A stretch of DNA of 64,000 nt from Symsagittifera roscoffensis (Eukaryota > Xenacoelomorpha > Acoela > Convolutidae), in assembly GCF_963678635.1 (NCBI RefSeq), contig NC_087068.1, positions 25,546,318 to 25,610,317 on the forward strand, in the 5' to 3' direction. The first letter of the stretch is position 1. Each line of letters opens with the position of its first letter. Shown piece after piece: positions 40,628 to 52,259 of this stretch. Under the pieces are notes generated by a model, which had not been told where the DNA came from, did no database searches, and saw only the letters and a list, made by a program, of their open reading frames with translations. The position numbers and the translations under genes were made by a program.

Positions 40628-40951
40628 TTGTCAGGTACCACTAAAAAACAAGATAGAGACAAAACGAGGTTTGCTGACGAGCTGGGATTGTTTCAATGGA
40701 AGAGGATACCATTGGGCGTATGCAACGCGACAGCTACATTTCAGCGACTGATGTCACAGGCACTGACAAGAGTAACCAAGAAAAATGGTAACGTGGTAAT
40801 GTGTTATATGGACGACGTGGTGATAGCGACGCCAACCCTGGAGGATCATATCGACGATTGGATAAAGTGCTCGAAATGTGACCTCTTGACGGACTCGATG
40901 AAATACCTCAGGAGGATGGTAGACAAGCATGGCATCCGACCGATGATGTAG
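40628..40951 (+). pseudogene. Ty3/gypsy RT palm fragment in array (representative unit)
   Basis: 107-residue frame with LGLFQWKRIPLGVCNATATF, the motif-B-like block, and MCYMDDVVIATPTLEDHI carrying the catalytic YMDD. The DD pair is kept in most units, but the frame is closed on both sides. Equivalent frames lie at 39535-39789, 41787-42074, 43970-44233, 45124-45447 and 46257-46511. Confidence 0.85.
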
Positions 40952-42410
40952 AGGTAGTCCTGACGATGTAGATGATGTAGAGGCAGAGGATGTAGAGACA
41001 GATCACCAAGATTGGTCTCTGCGTCACTGTCTTGTTGATAACTCTTGATATACCAATCACAATCCAGAGAGGGAGCAAACTGGGATACGCATTGCCGGTG
41101 ATAACTAGAAATGAAATATGAAGTTCTTGGGTGTCCGAGTCATAAGGAAAAGATTTGTATCTTGAGTAGTTTGAAGCCTAAAAAAATTTCATCAGGCTAT
41201 CAATTCACTTAAGTCAGAAACAGACGTTGGACTGTCGAGCTGTTCGAATTTTCCAGAAAGACCCACACCAGAGGAATTGGAAATTGACAAACTGGTATTA
41301 CCAGAAAATTGAACACCTGAGGAAGAAAAAAACGAACGATCAGCTCGAAGCCATCAAAGATGTTCAAGATAGGAATCAGGACGTCTCCTCGAGTAACAAA
41401 ACAGATATAGAGTGCTGTAATTTCGTTGAGCATAAAATAGAACTAGAGAAGTCGGCGGTACCGCACAGGGAGGGGGCGAGGCGCTTTACCCCACAAAAAT
41501 TGGATGCATGTAGAAAAGAAAGAAAAATTTTGCTAGAATATGACTTGATAGAACCATCCAAGTCACCCTGGGCGTGTAAAAGAGTGATGGCCAAAAGTAA
41601 AGGAGATCAACTGAGATTTTGTTGAGACTTTCTATATCTGAGCTCCGTCACAATGAAGGATGCTTAAACCATCCCGAGGATAGACGAGAGGCTTTCAAAA
41701 TTTTTGAGGGATGCCAAGGTTTTCTAAACACTTGACCTGGAGTCGGCCTTTTGTCAGGTACCACTAGAAAATAAGATAGAGACAAAATGAGGTTTGCTTA
41801 CGAGCTGGGATTGTTCCAATGGAAGAGGATACCATTGGGCCTATGCAACGCGACAGCTACATTTCAACGACTGATGTCACAGGCACTGACAAGAGTAACC
41901 AAGAAAAATGGTAGTTTGGTAATGTGTTATATGGACGACGTGGTGATAGCGACGCCACCCTGGAGGATTATGTCGAGCGATTGGATGAAGTGCTCGAAAT
42001 GTGAGATCTTGACGGACTCGATAAAAGACCTCAGGAGGTTGGTAGACAAGCATGGCATCCGACCAATGATTTAGAGGTAGTCCTGACGATGTAGGTGATG
42101 TAGAGGCAGATGATGTAGAGGCAGATCACCAAGAGTAGTCTCTGCGTCAATGTCTTGTTGATTACCTTTAATATACCAATCACAATCCAGAGTGGGAGGA
42201 AACTGGGATACGCATTTCCGGTGATAACTATATATGAAATGTTAAAAAGTATGAAGTTCTTGAGTGTCCGAATCGTAAGAACAAGAATTATATCCTGAGT
42301 AGTTTGAAGCGTGAAACAGTTTCATCAGGCTTATCAATTGAATTAAGTCAGAAACAGGAGTTGGACTGTCGAGCTGTTCGAATTTTCCAGAAAGACCCAC
42401 ACCAGAGGAA

Positions 42411-42671
42411 TTGGAAATTGACAAACCGGTATTACCAGAAATTGAACACCTAAGGAAGAAAAAAACGAACGATCAGCTCGAAGCCATCAAAGATGTTTTT
42501 GATAGGAATCAGGACGTCTTCTCGAGACACAAAGCGGATATCGAGTGCTGTAATTTCGTTGAGCATGGAATAGAATTAGAAAAGTCGGTGGTACTGCACA
42601 GGGAGGGGGCGAGGCCCTTTACCCCACATAATTTGGATGCATGTAGAAAAGAAATAAAAAAACGTCGCTAG
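42411..42671 (+). pseudogene. Ty3/gypsy pre-RT/RT finger fragment in array (representative unit)
   Basis: 86-residue frame with EIEHLRKKK, DVFSRHKADIECCNFVEHGI and FTPHNLDACRKEI, the segment that precedes and starts the RT fingers in Ty3/gypsy (DVFS...VEH.I...). A comparable frame at 46918-47178 belongs to the unit that leads into the downstream pol genes. Confidence 0.85.
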
Positions 42672-45600
42672 AGTATGACTTGATAGAACCATCCAAGTCA
42701 CCCTGGGTGTGTAAAGTAGTGATGGCCAAAAGAAATGGACTTTTGATATCTGAAACCCGTCACAATGAAGGATGCTTATCCCATCCCGAGTATAGACGAG
42801 AGCCTTTCAAAATTATTGGGGGATGCCAAGATTTTCTAAAACTTGACCTGGAGCCGGCCTATTGGCAGGCACCGCCAAAAATCAAGACAGAGACAAAACG
42901 AGGTTTGCTTACGAGCTAAGATTGCTTCAAAGAAAGAGGAAACGATTCGGCCTATGCAACGCGACAGCTACATTTCAGCGACTGATGTCACAGGCACTGA
43001 CAGGAGTAACCAAGCAAAATGGTAACTTGGTAATGTGTTGTGTGGACGCGTGGCGATAGCGACGCAAATCCCGGAGGATCATATCGAGCAATTGGACGAA
43101 GTGCTCGAAATGTGAGATATTGAAGGACTCGATAAAATACATCAGGAAGATGGGTGACAAGCCTGGCATCCCACCAGATCCAGATGAAGTAGAGGCAGTC
43201 CTGACGATGTAGTTGATGAAGAGGCAGGTGATGTAGAGGCAGATCACCAAGATTGGTCTCTGCGTCACTGTCTTGTTGATTACTCTTGATATACTAATCA
43301 CAATCAGGAGAGGGAGCAAACTGGGATACGCATTGCCGGTGATAACTAGAATTGAAATATGAAGTTCTTGAGTGTCCGAATCATAAGGACCAGATTTGTA
43401 TCTTGAGTAGTTTGAAGCCTAAAAAAAGTTCATCAGGCTATCAATTCACTTAAGTCATGAAACAGACGTTGGACTGTCGAGCTGTTCGAATTTTTCAGAA
43501 AAACCCACACCAGAGGAATTGGAAAATGACAAACCGGTATTACCAGAAAATTGAACACCTAAGAAAGAAAAAAACGAACGATCAGCTCAAAACCATCAAA
43601 GATGTTTAAGATAGGAATCAGGACGTCTTCTCGAGACACAAAGCGGATATTGAGTGCTGTATATTCGTTGAGCATGAAATAGAATTAGAGAAGCCGGCGG
43701 TACTGCACAGGAAGGTGGTGAGGCGCTTACCCCACACAAATTGGATGCATGAAGAAAAGAATTAAAAAACGTCGCTAGAGTATGACTTGATAGAACCATC
43801 CAAGTCACCCTGGGCGTGTAAAGTAGTGATGGTCAAAAGAAATGGACTTTCGATATCTGAAATCCGTCACAATGAAGGATGCTTATCCCATTCCGAGGAT
43901 AGACGAGAGCCTTTCAAATTTTTTGGGGGATGACAAGGTTTTCTAAACACTTGACCTGGAGTCGGCTTTTTGGCATTTTGGCGGGTACCGCCAACAAATC
44001 AAGACAGAGACAAAACGAGGTTTGCTTACGAGCTAAAATTACTTCAATGGAAAAGGATACGATTCGGCATATGCAACGCGACAGCTACTTTTCAGCGACT
44101 GAGGTCACAGGCACTGACAAGAGTAACCAAGAAAAATGGTAACTTGGTAATGTGTTATGTGGACGACGTGGCGATAGCGACGCAAACCCCGGAAGATCAT
44201 ATCGAACAATTGGACGAAGTGCTCGAAATGTGAGATATTGAAGGACTCGATAAAACACATCAGGAGGATGGGTGACAAGCGTGGCATCCGACCAGATCCA
44301 GATGAAGTAGAGGCAGTCCTGACGATGTAGTTGATGTAGAGGCAGGTGATGTAGAGGCAGGTGATGTAGAGGCAGATCACCAAGATTGGTCTCTGCGTCA
44401 CTGTCTTGTTGATAACTCTTGATATACCAATCACAATCCAGAGAGGGAGCAAACTGGGATACGCATTGCCGGTGATAACTAGAAATGAAAAATGAAGTTC
44501 TTGAGTGTCCGAATCATAAGGAAAAGATTTGTATCTTGAGTAGTTTGAAGCCTAAAAAAATTTCATCAGGCTATCAATTCACTTAAGTCAGAAACAAACG
44601 TTGGACTGTCGAGCTGTTCGAATTTTCCAGAAAGACCCACACCAGAGGAATTGGAAATTGACAAACCGGTATTACCAGAAATTGAACACTTAAGGAAGAA
44701 AAAAACGAACGATCAGCTCGAAGCCATCAAAAATGTTTAATATAGGAATCAGGACGTCTTCTCGAGACACAAAGCGGATATCGAGTGCTGTAATTTCGTT
44801 GAGCATGAAATAGAACTAGAGAAGTCGGCGGTACCGCACAGGGAGGGGGCGAGGCGCTTTACCCCACAAAAATTGGATGCATGTAGAAAAGAAATAAAAA
44901 CTTTGCTAGAGTATGACTTGATAGAACCATCCAAGTCACCCTGGGCGTGTAAAAGAGTGATGGCCAAAAGTAAAGGAGATCAACTGAGATTTTGTTGAGA
45001 CTTTCTATATCTGAACTCCGTCACAATGAAGGATGCTTAAACCATCCCGAGGATAGACGAGAGGCTTTCAAAATTTTTGGGGAATGCCAAGGTTTTCTAA
45101 ACACTTGACCTGGAGTCGGCCTTTTGTCAGGTACCACTAAAAAACAAGATAGAGACAAAACGAGGTTTGCTTACGAGCTGGGATTGTTCCAATGGAAGAG
45201 GATACCATTGGGCCTATGCAACGCGACAGCTACATTTCAGCGACTGATGTCACAGACACTGACAAGAGTAACCAAGAAAAATGGTAATTTGGTAATGTGT
45301 TATATGGACGACGTGGTGATAGCGACGCCACCCTGGAGGATTATGTCGAGCGATTGGATGAAGTGCTCGAAATGTGAGATCTTGACGGACTCGATAAAAG
45401 ACGACAGGAGGATGGTAGGCAAGCATGGCATCCGACCGATGATGTAGAGGTAGTCCTGACAATGTAGATGATGTAGAGGCAGATGACGTAGAGGCAGATC
45501 ACCAAGAGTGGTCTCTGCGTCAATGTCTTGTTGATTACCTTTAATATACCAATCACAATCCAGAGTGGGAGGAAACTGGGATACGCATTTCCGGTGATAA

Positions 45601-47640
45601 CTATATATGAAATGTTAAAAAGTATGAAGTTCTTGAGTGTCCGAATCGTAAGAAAAAGGTTTATATCCTGAGTAGTTTGAAGCGTAAAAAAACTTCATCA
45701 GGCTTATCAATTGAATTAAGTCAGAAACAGGAGTTGGACTGTCGAGCTGTTCGAATTTTTCAGAAAGACCCACACCAGAGGAATTGGAAATTGACAAACC
45801 GGTATTGCCAGAAATTGAACACTTAAGGAAGAAAAAACGAACGATCAGCTCGAAGCCATCAAAGATGTTTAAGATACGAATCAGGACGTCTTCTCGAGAC
45901 ACAAAGCGGATATCGAGTGCTGTAATTTCGTTGAGCATGAAATAGAACTAGAGAAGTCGGCGGTACCTCACAGGGAGGGCGCGAGGCGCTTTACCCCACA
46001 CAAATCGGATGCATGTAGAAAATAAATAAAAATTTTTGCTAGAGTATGACTTGATAGAACCATTTAAGTCACACTGGGCGTGTAAAGTAGTGATGGCCAA
46101 AAGTAAAGGAGATCAACTGAGTTTTTGTTTAGACTTCCGATATCTGAAATCAGTCACAATGAAGGATGCTTAACCTATCCCGAGGATAGACGAGAGCCTT
46201 TCAAAATTATTGGGGGATGCCAAGGTTTTCTAAACACTTGACCTGGAGTCCGCCATTTGTCAGGTAACACTAAAAAACAAGATAGAGACAAAACGAGTTT
46301 TGCTGACGAGCTGGGATTGTTTCAATGGAAGAGGATACCATTGGGCGTATGCAACGCGACAGCTACATTTCAGCGACTGATGTCACAGGCACTGACAAGA
46401 GTAACCAAGAAAAATGGTAACTTGGTAAAATGTTATATGGACGACGTGGTGATAGCGACGCCAACCCTGGAGGATCATATCGAGCGATTGGATGAAGTGC
46501 TCAAAATGTGAGATCTTGACGGACTCGATAAAATACCTCAGGAGGTTGGTAGACAAGCATGGCATCCGACCAATGATTTAGAGGTAGTCCTGACGATGTA
46601 GATGATGTAGAGGCAGATGATGTAGAGGCAGATCACCAAGAGTGGTCTCTGCGTCAGTGTCTTGTTGATTACTCTTGATATACCAATCACAATCCAGAGT
46701 GGGAGGAAACTGGGATACGCATTTCCGGTGATAGCTATATATGAAATGTTAAAAAGTATGAAGTTCTTGAGTGTCCGAATCGTAAGAACAAGGTTTGTAT
46801 CCTGAGTAGTTTGAAGCGTAAAAAAACTTCATCAGGCTTATCAATTCAGTTAGGTCAGAAACAGGAGTTGGACTGTCAAGCTGTTCGAATTTTCCAGAAA
46901 GAACCACACCAGAGGAATTGGAAATTGACAAACCGGTATTGCCAGAAATTGAACACTTCAGAAAAAAAATAACGGACAAACAGCTCGGAGCCATCAAAGA
47001 TGTTTTAGATAGGAATCAGGACGTCTTCTCGAGACACAAAGCGGATATTGAGTGCTGTAATTTCGTTGAGCATGAAATAGAACTAGAGAAGTCGGCGGTA
47101 TCGCACAGGGAGGGCGCGAGGCGCATGACCTCACACAAATTGAATACACTTAGAAACGAAAGAAAAACGTTGCTATAGTATGACTTGATAGAACCATCCA
47201 AGTCATCCTGGGCATATGAAGTAGTGATGGCCAAAAGTAAAGGAGATCAACTGAGATTTTGAGAGGGGATGCCAATTATTGGGGATGCCAATGTTTTCTA
47301 AACACTTAACACGGAGTCGGCTTTTTGTCAGGTACCACTACAAAAACAAGATAGAGACAAAACGAGGTTTGCTTACGAGCTGGGATTGTTTCAATGGAAG
47401 AAGATACCATTCGGCCTATGCAACGCGACAGCTACATTTCAGCGAATGATGTCACAGGCACCGACAAGAGTAACCCAGAAAAATGGTTACTTGGTAACGT
47501 GTTATGTGGACGACGTGGTGATAGCGACGTCAACCCTGAAGTTTCATATCGAGCGATTGGACGAAGTGCTTCAAATGTGAGATTTTGAAGGACTCGATAA
47601 AATACCTCAGGAGGATAGGTGAAAAGAATGGCATCCGACC

Positions 47641-48267
47641 AGATCCAGATGATGTAGAGGCAGTCCTGACTTGGAAGTTGTCAAATACTGAAAATCATTT
47701 GATGAGCGTTCTTGGTTTTGCATATTAATATAGAGAAATCATCAAGGGTTGCGCGGACAAGGTATGCCCGATGCAACAACTCATGAGACACAAGGGCAAG
47801 AATTAACATGGAATAACGCATCAGAGGAGTCCTTTCAGAAAATAAAATGAGAATTGTGTGAGGCTCCGGTACTGGGCATGCCTACAGAGATTCGCCCGCC
47901 TGTATGTCCTAGACACAGACACTTTAATGGTTGCGATTTCTGGCATACTCCATCAAGAGCAAGAATAGAATGGCAAGGCCGTCTTGAGACCAATAGCATA
48001 CGTGAGCGATGTCCTGAGCGAGACGGAAATGAAATACAGAGCGCCCAAGGTGGAGGTGATTGCGGGGTGGTCACCTTCGTGGAGAAATACAGAGCATACC
48101 TGGTCAGTGAGCCATTCAAGCTACGGGTTGACAACAGAGCACTCTCTTGGCTGAAAATATATTCAAGGGATCAAAGCTACATCGGGAGATGGATAGTAAG
48201 ACTAGATGATTACAACATGATACTTGAGCACAGGACCAAAGATAACCACCGTGTCCAGACAGCTTGA
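47641..48267 (+). pseudogene. Ty3/gypsy RT connection and RNase H remnant
   Basis: After the last YVDD (about 47505) the frame breaks. At 47854 a 137-codon frame begins, and from about residue 70 it gives VVTFVEKYRAYLVSEPFKLR, VDNRALSWL and ERTK-like residues (LEHRTKDNHR), the C-terminal half of retroelement RNase H with its VDNRAL Asp. The first part of this frame (Arg/His-rich) looks like a frameshifted reading of the start of the domain. It ends at a stop before the expected A-D-x-LSR end. Confidence 0.8.
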
Positions 48268-49408
48268 GTAAGAAAACTGCATTTTACGAGAGGCAAGTGT
48301 AAGGGGAGGCTGGCAGGCGTGAAGTAAAAGATGAAATTTAATTCATGGACAAGGAAACCTATGACAGTTTACCACTCACGAGATGGCTCGACAAATCGGG
48401 TAACCGATCGAGGATCACCCTGAATTACCCACCGAACACCGGGAGACAAAGATCCTAAGGAGACCATCAGGAATTCCGGTCGAAATCTTGCTCAAGTCGA
48501 AACTAGTCAGGGAAATGTTGAAGGCGAAAGGTTACGGCCTAGAGGAAGTCGAGAAAGGGAGAACATCAGTGGAACAAGATCTAATGAGCTCCAAAAACTG
48601 GCCGACAATAAGCCCGCGGACACAAATGAGAAGGATAATGAAACAGAAATCACAATAATGAGTAGAACCAAAGAGGTCACGCGCGAAGAATATCTGTTGG
48701 ATGGTAGAGATCCAGAGAGTAAAGAAGTGGTACGAACACTAGTCGAGAGTGTCCCAGAGGAGGTACTCATGGAGACAAAGTTAAGGGGAAAAAGAGTCTT
48801 TCAAATAGGAGGCTGAAGAGCTCGGAGCAGATCAAGATCCAGGGAGTGGTTGTTGATTGAATAAGAAGGTGAAGCAGGTAATTTGTTCGGGGAGTCAGAA
48901 GAAGTGACGGAGAGTGAAGATCAGCAAGTCAGTTTGTGCATGGTACTAGCAGAAGCAAAAAGGAGGAATCAGGAGAGATAAGTGCAGACAGACCCCTCGT
49001 CTGCAACATACAACCTAGAGTTTGATGATGCAAGTTGAGGAGAAGAACTAGAAAAGATAGCAGTATCAAGGAAACCTTTCAGGGAGTTGTCATGCAGTTC
49101 AAACATCAGAGATCGAGAGCCCAAGATTGACAGCGAAATCTTGAGCAGGATAGTTTGTGTCAAATTAAGAGATGATGTCCGAAATCCAGGAGAAATGACA
49201 GGTCAAAAGATGGCATTAAAGGAGTATGTGAAGGCGAGGTACAGAAAATCAGATTTGGTTTGGGCACAGAAGAATGACAATATGACTAGCCATCTCTCCA
49301 AATGCATCCGAACCGGGGTAAAAGAGAAAAAGGATCTGGAGGAAAATAGCTACGACATCTTGAGCCAGTTCTGCAAGGAACGAAAGGGGTTACTCTATCA
49401 CACGGCGG
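48268..49408 (+). pseudogene. Gypsy pol connector between RNase H and integrase, decayed
   Basis: GC-moderate, charged sequence with frame switches. The longest open stretch is 49087-49437, ending LSQFCKERKGLLYHTADE, which corresponds to the short segment just before the integrase zinc finger in gypsy elements. The acidic Glu/Arg/Lys-rich part (48500-49080) is longer than in standard gypsy elements, and I do not recognise a domain in it. Confidence 0.55.
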
Positions 49409-50290
49409 ATGAAAAAAAAAATACTTCACAAACCTAACCTGATCATACTACCGCAGCTGTATCAGGTAGAGGTGCTATTCAGGTCGCATGAGCAAATAGG
49501 GCATCAAGGAATAGACAAAGTGCAACAAAGAATACTGCACCGGTTTGTTTGGCCTGGAGTGAGGAAAGCTTGCAAAATATGGGTCAATGCATGTTTATCA
49601 TGTCTGCAAGTGAAAGACTCGAGGAAGATGAAGTTACCACTCAAGTCGTTAGAAAGCGCAGAACTCAATGAGGTCGTGCAGATAAACCACCGAAAAAAGT
49701 GCTTGACAGAAAGGGGATATAATCAGATACCGGTACTCATAGACCACTTCACGAAACTTGCAAAACGTCCTCATGCGAAACGACCTCTGCGAAACGGCCT
49801 CTGCAGAAGAAACTTGCGATCACTTAACCACACACTGGATCTCAAGATACGGATGTCCCATGACCTTTCAATCAGAAAACGGAAATGGCTTCGTTGGGTA
49901 TCTGACGAAAAAGTTGATGAAAAGATCTCATATTGCCCAAGCACTTTCAACGACTTACCACCCACAGACGAATGATATGGTGGAAAGACAAAACAAGACA
50001 CTAGTGATTATGCTTAGAGTGTCCTGATCGAGGTACAAGACGGATTGCGATAAGTACTTGCCGCAAGTGGTGGGAGCAAACGACGGCACACAACACTCGA
50101 CAACGGGGATCAGTCCATTCATGATGCTTGCATGCAGTGAAAGGGCAATTTTCTACCCAGAATACGAGGTGCTCAAGACTTGTGGTGCCCTTGACTACGT
50201 GAGGGAGATTATATTAAGACAACAAGAGTTGAATGAACTGTGTAGAAGGAACACAGCACATGTGCAGATGAGACAACGGAAAAATTAGGA
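49409..50290 (+). pseudogene. Ty3/gypsy integrase, frameshifted
   Basis: The zinc-binding HHCC module is visible (HEQIGHQGIDK, then ACLSCLQVK), followed by VLIDHFTKLA with the first catalytic Asp. After a frameshift near 49760 the second frame gives ISRYGCPMTFQSENGNGF, where the usual SDxG Asp reads Glu (SENG), and YHPQTNDMVERQNKT with the catalytic Glu. After a stop at 50025 a third piece has YLPQVVG and TGISPFMMLA. The integrase is inactive here from frameshifts, and the second catalytic residue is also substituted. Confidence 0.85.
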
Positions 50291-50961
50291 TGAGAAAAAA
50301 CTACAAGCGAAACCGTAAACTGTGGGACAATATGTCTGGGTTTTTCAGAATGCCATTCCTCCAAATGGAACAAAGAAGTTATTAAAGAATTGGAGAGGAC
50401 CATTCATGATAACAAAAAGGTCGGCTCTACCGCTTGAGCACATGGTGCGCCGCGCACTATGAAAATCTGAAGCCTCATCTCCCGTCACCGGAGGATTGGT
50501 GGGTGCCTCACAACATGAAAGGACTAGAGTACTTGATAGTGGAACCAACATGTGAGGTGAATGAGAAAGGCACCAGAGAAAAGAACGATAGCAACGAGAA
50601 CACGAGCATGGGTGACAATGAAAAGATAGAAGTCCATTCGGATGGAGGCTCTTTTGCAGAAGAGGATTGGAGTGAACCAGACAAGCCCATGACCATGGAG
50701 ACAAGAAGAGGCGGGTGCAAAAAGACCAGCATGAGATACAATAGATATGGTGATGACTTCTTGATTGACAAGGTAAAGCCAGAGGAGATAGGGGCAGACA
50801 TGGTGTGCATGGGTGACTTAGTCTCGGACAAAGAGTGGCTGATCATTAACGATAATGAACTTTTCTGGCAGGAGGATCACAGTGTGCCAGAACGAGAGAT
50901 GAATGTAGAACAGAGCGAAACAGAAAAAAGGGAGCACACAAACTTGAGGGTTCTAGAGTGA
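50291..50961 (+). pseudogene. Gypsy GPY/F-like module and acidic C-terminal extension
   Basis: At 50330-50405 the reading VFQNAIPPNGTKKLL..WRGPF matches the GPY/F module that follows integrase (KL...W.GPY/F). The next frame (50434-50961) has HYENLKPHLPSPEDWWVP, then a long acidic, Asn/Glu-rich stretch, and RYNRYGDDFLID. The extension has no domain I can name. It is typical for a family-specific tail of this gypsy lineage. Confidence 0.6.
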
Positions 50962-51397
50962 ATACATGGCCTGCCAGCGATGAAAATGAGAGACAAAGCA
51001 ATCAAGAACTCGACATATCTGCAGCCAAACACGTGAAAGAAAGAAGCCCATTGTTTGGCTGGACAACGACGAACCGACCATTGGACATAAAATCGGCTAA
51101 CTTGAGCTCGGCACAATCGACGGGAACGTCGATAAATACTTTTGTCCGGTGAGTGCGGGTAGGACTTACCCACACCAAAAATTTGATGATGAAGAAGCTC
51201 AGGAAAACGAGAGAAACCAGTGGACGGGAATTGGAGCAGGAAGAATTGAGTATACCATTGGAAGAAGTTTTAAGACCAAATTTGAAAAACCAAATGAAAA
51301 TTCGGAGAACATCGTGATCACGGACAGGACCAGTGCGATCTGCAAAACAGAAGATATGATCGCTTCAACACTGGAGGCTGATTTCAAAAAAGAATAA
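50958..51397 (+). pseudogene. Gypsy C-terminal tail, unassigned
   Basis: Two short frames (50958-51152 and 51149-51397) with SANLSSAQSTGTSINTFVR and GAGRIEYTIGRSFKTKFEKP. They run into the candidate macro-like region, so together they may be one C-terminal module broken by frameshifts. Confidence 0.4.
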
Positions 51398-51711
51398 CAA
51401 AATGTGGAGTTCCTGTTCAGACAAAGACCAGGATTGGCGGGCCTGGCGGCGTTCCCACCCTCAGTTTCATAGGTGCCAGGCAAATGCTTTTTGGTGACGA
51501 GGATCAGTGAGAGGAACGTGGTGGACCCAGAACATGCGGTACTGGCCTTGACACGTTTAAGGGACTTTATAGTGGAAAGGGTGCAAGAGAAGTCTCGATA
51601 CCAGTTTACGATCCAAATAGAGGCAGATTGAACCCCCGGGAGCTGTATGCTATCTTGCACGTGGTCATTGCGGAAACCGAAATGACGGTACATCTACAAA
51701 GAAATATTAAA
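51300..51711 (+). pseudogene. Possible macro-like (ADP-ribose-binding fold) domain remnant
   Basis: The order of elements resembles the second half of a macro domain. IASTLEADFKKE is compared with the GIA..F...F segment, PGKCFLVTRIS with the strand Y.LVTK, EHAVLALTRLRDFI with the Ser/Ala-rich helix SL..LR, and after a one-base frameshift near 51585, VSIPVYDPNRGRLN with the strand and loop before the last helix, then ELYAILHVV and TVHL for the final helix and strand. The usual GCGLD-type loop is replaced by DPNRGRL. This is a fold-level resemblance read by eye, not a profile match, and the copy is broken. It may be a lineage-specific end of this gypsy polyprotein. Confidence 0.3.
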
Positions 51712-52259
51712 TGAGCATCGCTCGAGTCTCGAGTGGATACAAAAGTCACGAGTTGGAGCTTGGTCCTTGAGTGCACCCGAGGATCTTGAGCTCAAGGGGG
51801 GCGGTACACGGCAGAAGGCTAGGATTTAGTCTAAATAGCATGACAATCAAATACAACACTAATCCAAATTGCATGGCGCTAAAACATAAACGGATCTGCT
51901 TGATTTTATACTTATTTTGAATATTTGAAATAATGCACGTTGTATGAAATATTAAATATTTGAAATAACGCAAGTATGATGTTAAGCTCAGTGGGATAAG
52001 TAATGGGCTGACTTACGAAAAATCATTTTATCAAGACTGTTTAAATGAAATATTAGAACCTTGTGGAAGGGGATTTTATTGGTGGTAAGAAATAGACAGT
52101 TTAAAACGAAATTTTGTTTTCAGATTGATTTTCATCGATGATCAAGAAGAATCAAAAGGAGACGACCGAGTTCAAAATCAAGAGCATCAGTGAGGTTCCA
52201 GCAATTCTCGCTGCAGTACGGTATTTCTTGAATGATAATCTGGCAAGGTATCTTTTTGA
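51712..52259. other. Candidate LTR and leader between gypsy pol and next gag
   Basis: Begins after the pol tail with a purine-rich tract, gagctcaaggggggcgg (51789-51805), as expected just before an LTR, then AT-rich sequence with repeated tatttgaaataa words (51916-51970), and ends before gag-like coding. No second LTR copy is present to define the ends, and no convincing primer-binding site was found. Confidence 0.35.

Larger units (their letters stand above)
37687..47640 (+). repeat. Tandem array of ~1.13 kb units, each a broken Ty3/gypsy RT segment
   Basis: The landmark ttggactgtc is at 38112, 39012, 40130, 41227, 42361, 43469, 44601, 45734 and 46868: spacings 900, 1118, 1097, 1134, 1108, 1132, 1133 and 1134. 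A partial unit precedes the first landmark. Each unit encodes, in order, EIEHLRKKK, DVFSRHKAD, IEPSKSPW, an RT palm with a deletion, CNATATFQRLMSQALTRV and (M/V)DDVVIAT with the catalytic DD, then a non-RT spacer with NHNPEWEE. This is the N-terminal half of gypsy RT. Nearly all units carry stops, frameshifts or deletions. The first full-length spacing is 900 because a ~220-base piece of the spacer is lost. The last unit continues into RNase H and integrase, so the array arose inside one gypsy pol gene. Confidence 0.9.

Noticed and set aside
38719-44452. Recurring minus-strand frames (ITCLYINYIVRTASTSS type) across the array
   Set aside because: Antisense of the gypsy RT units; repeated only because the DNA unit is repeated.
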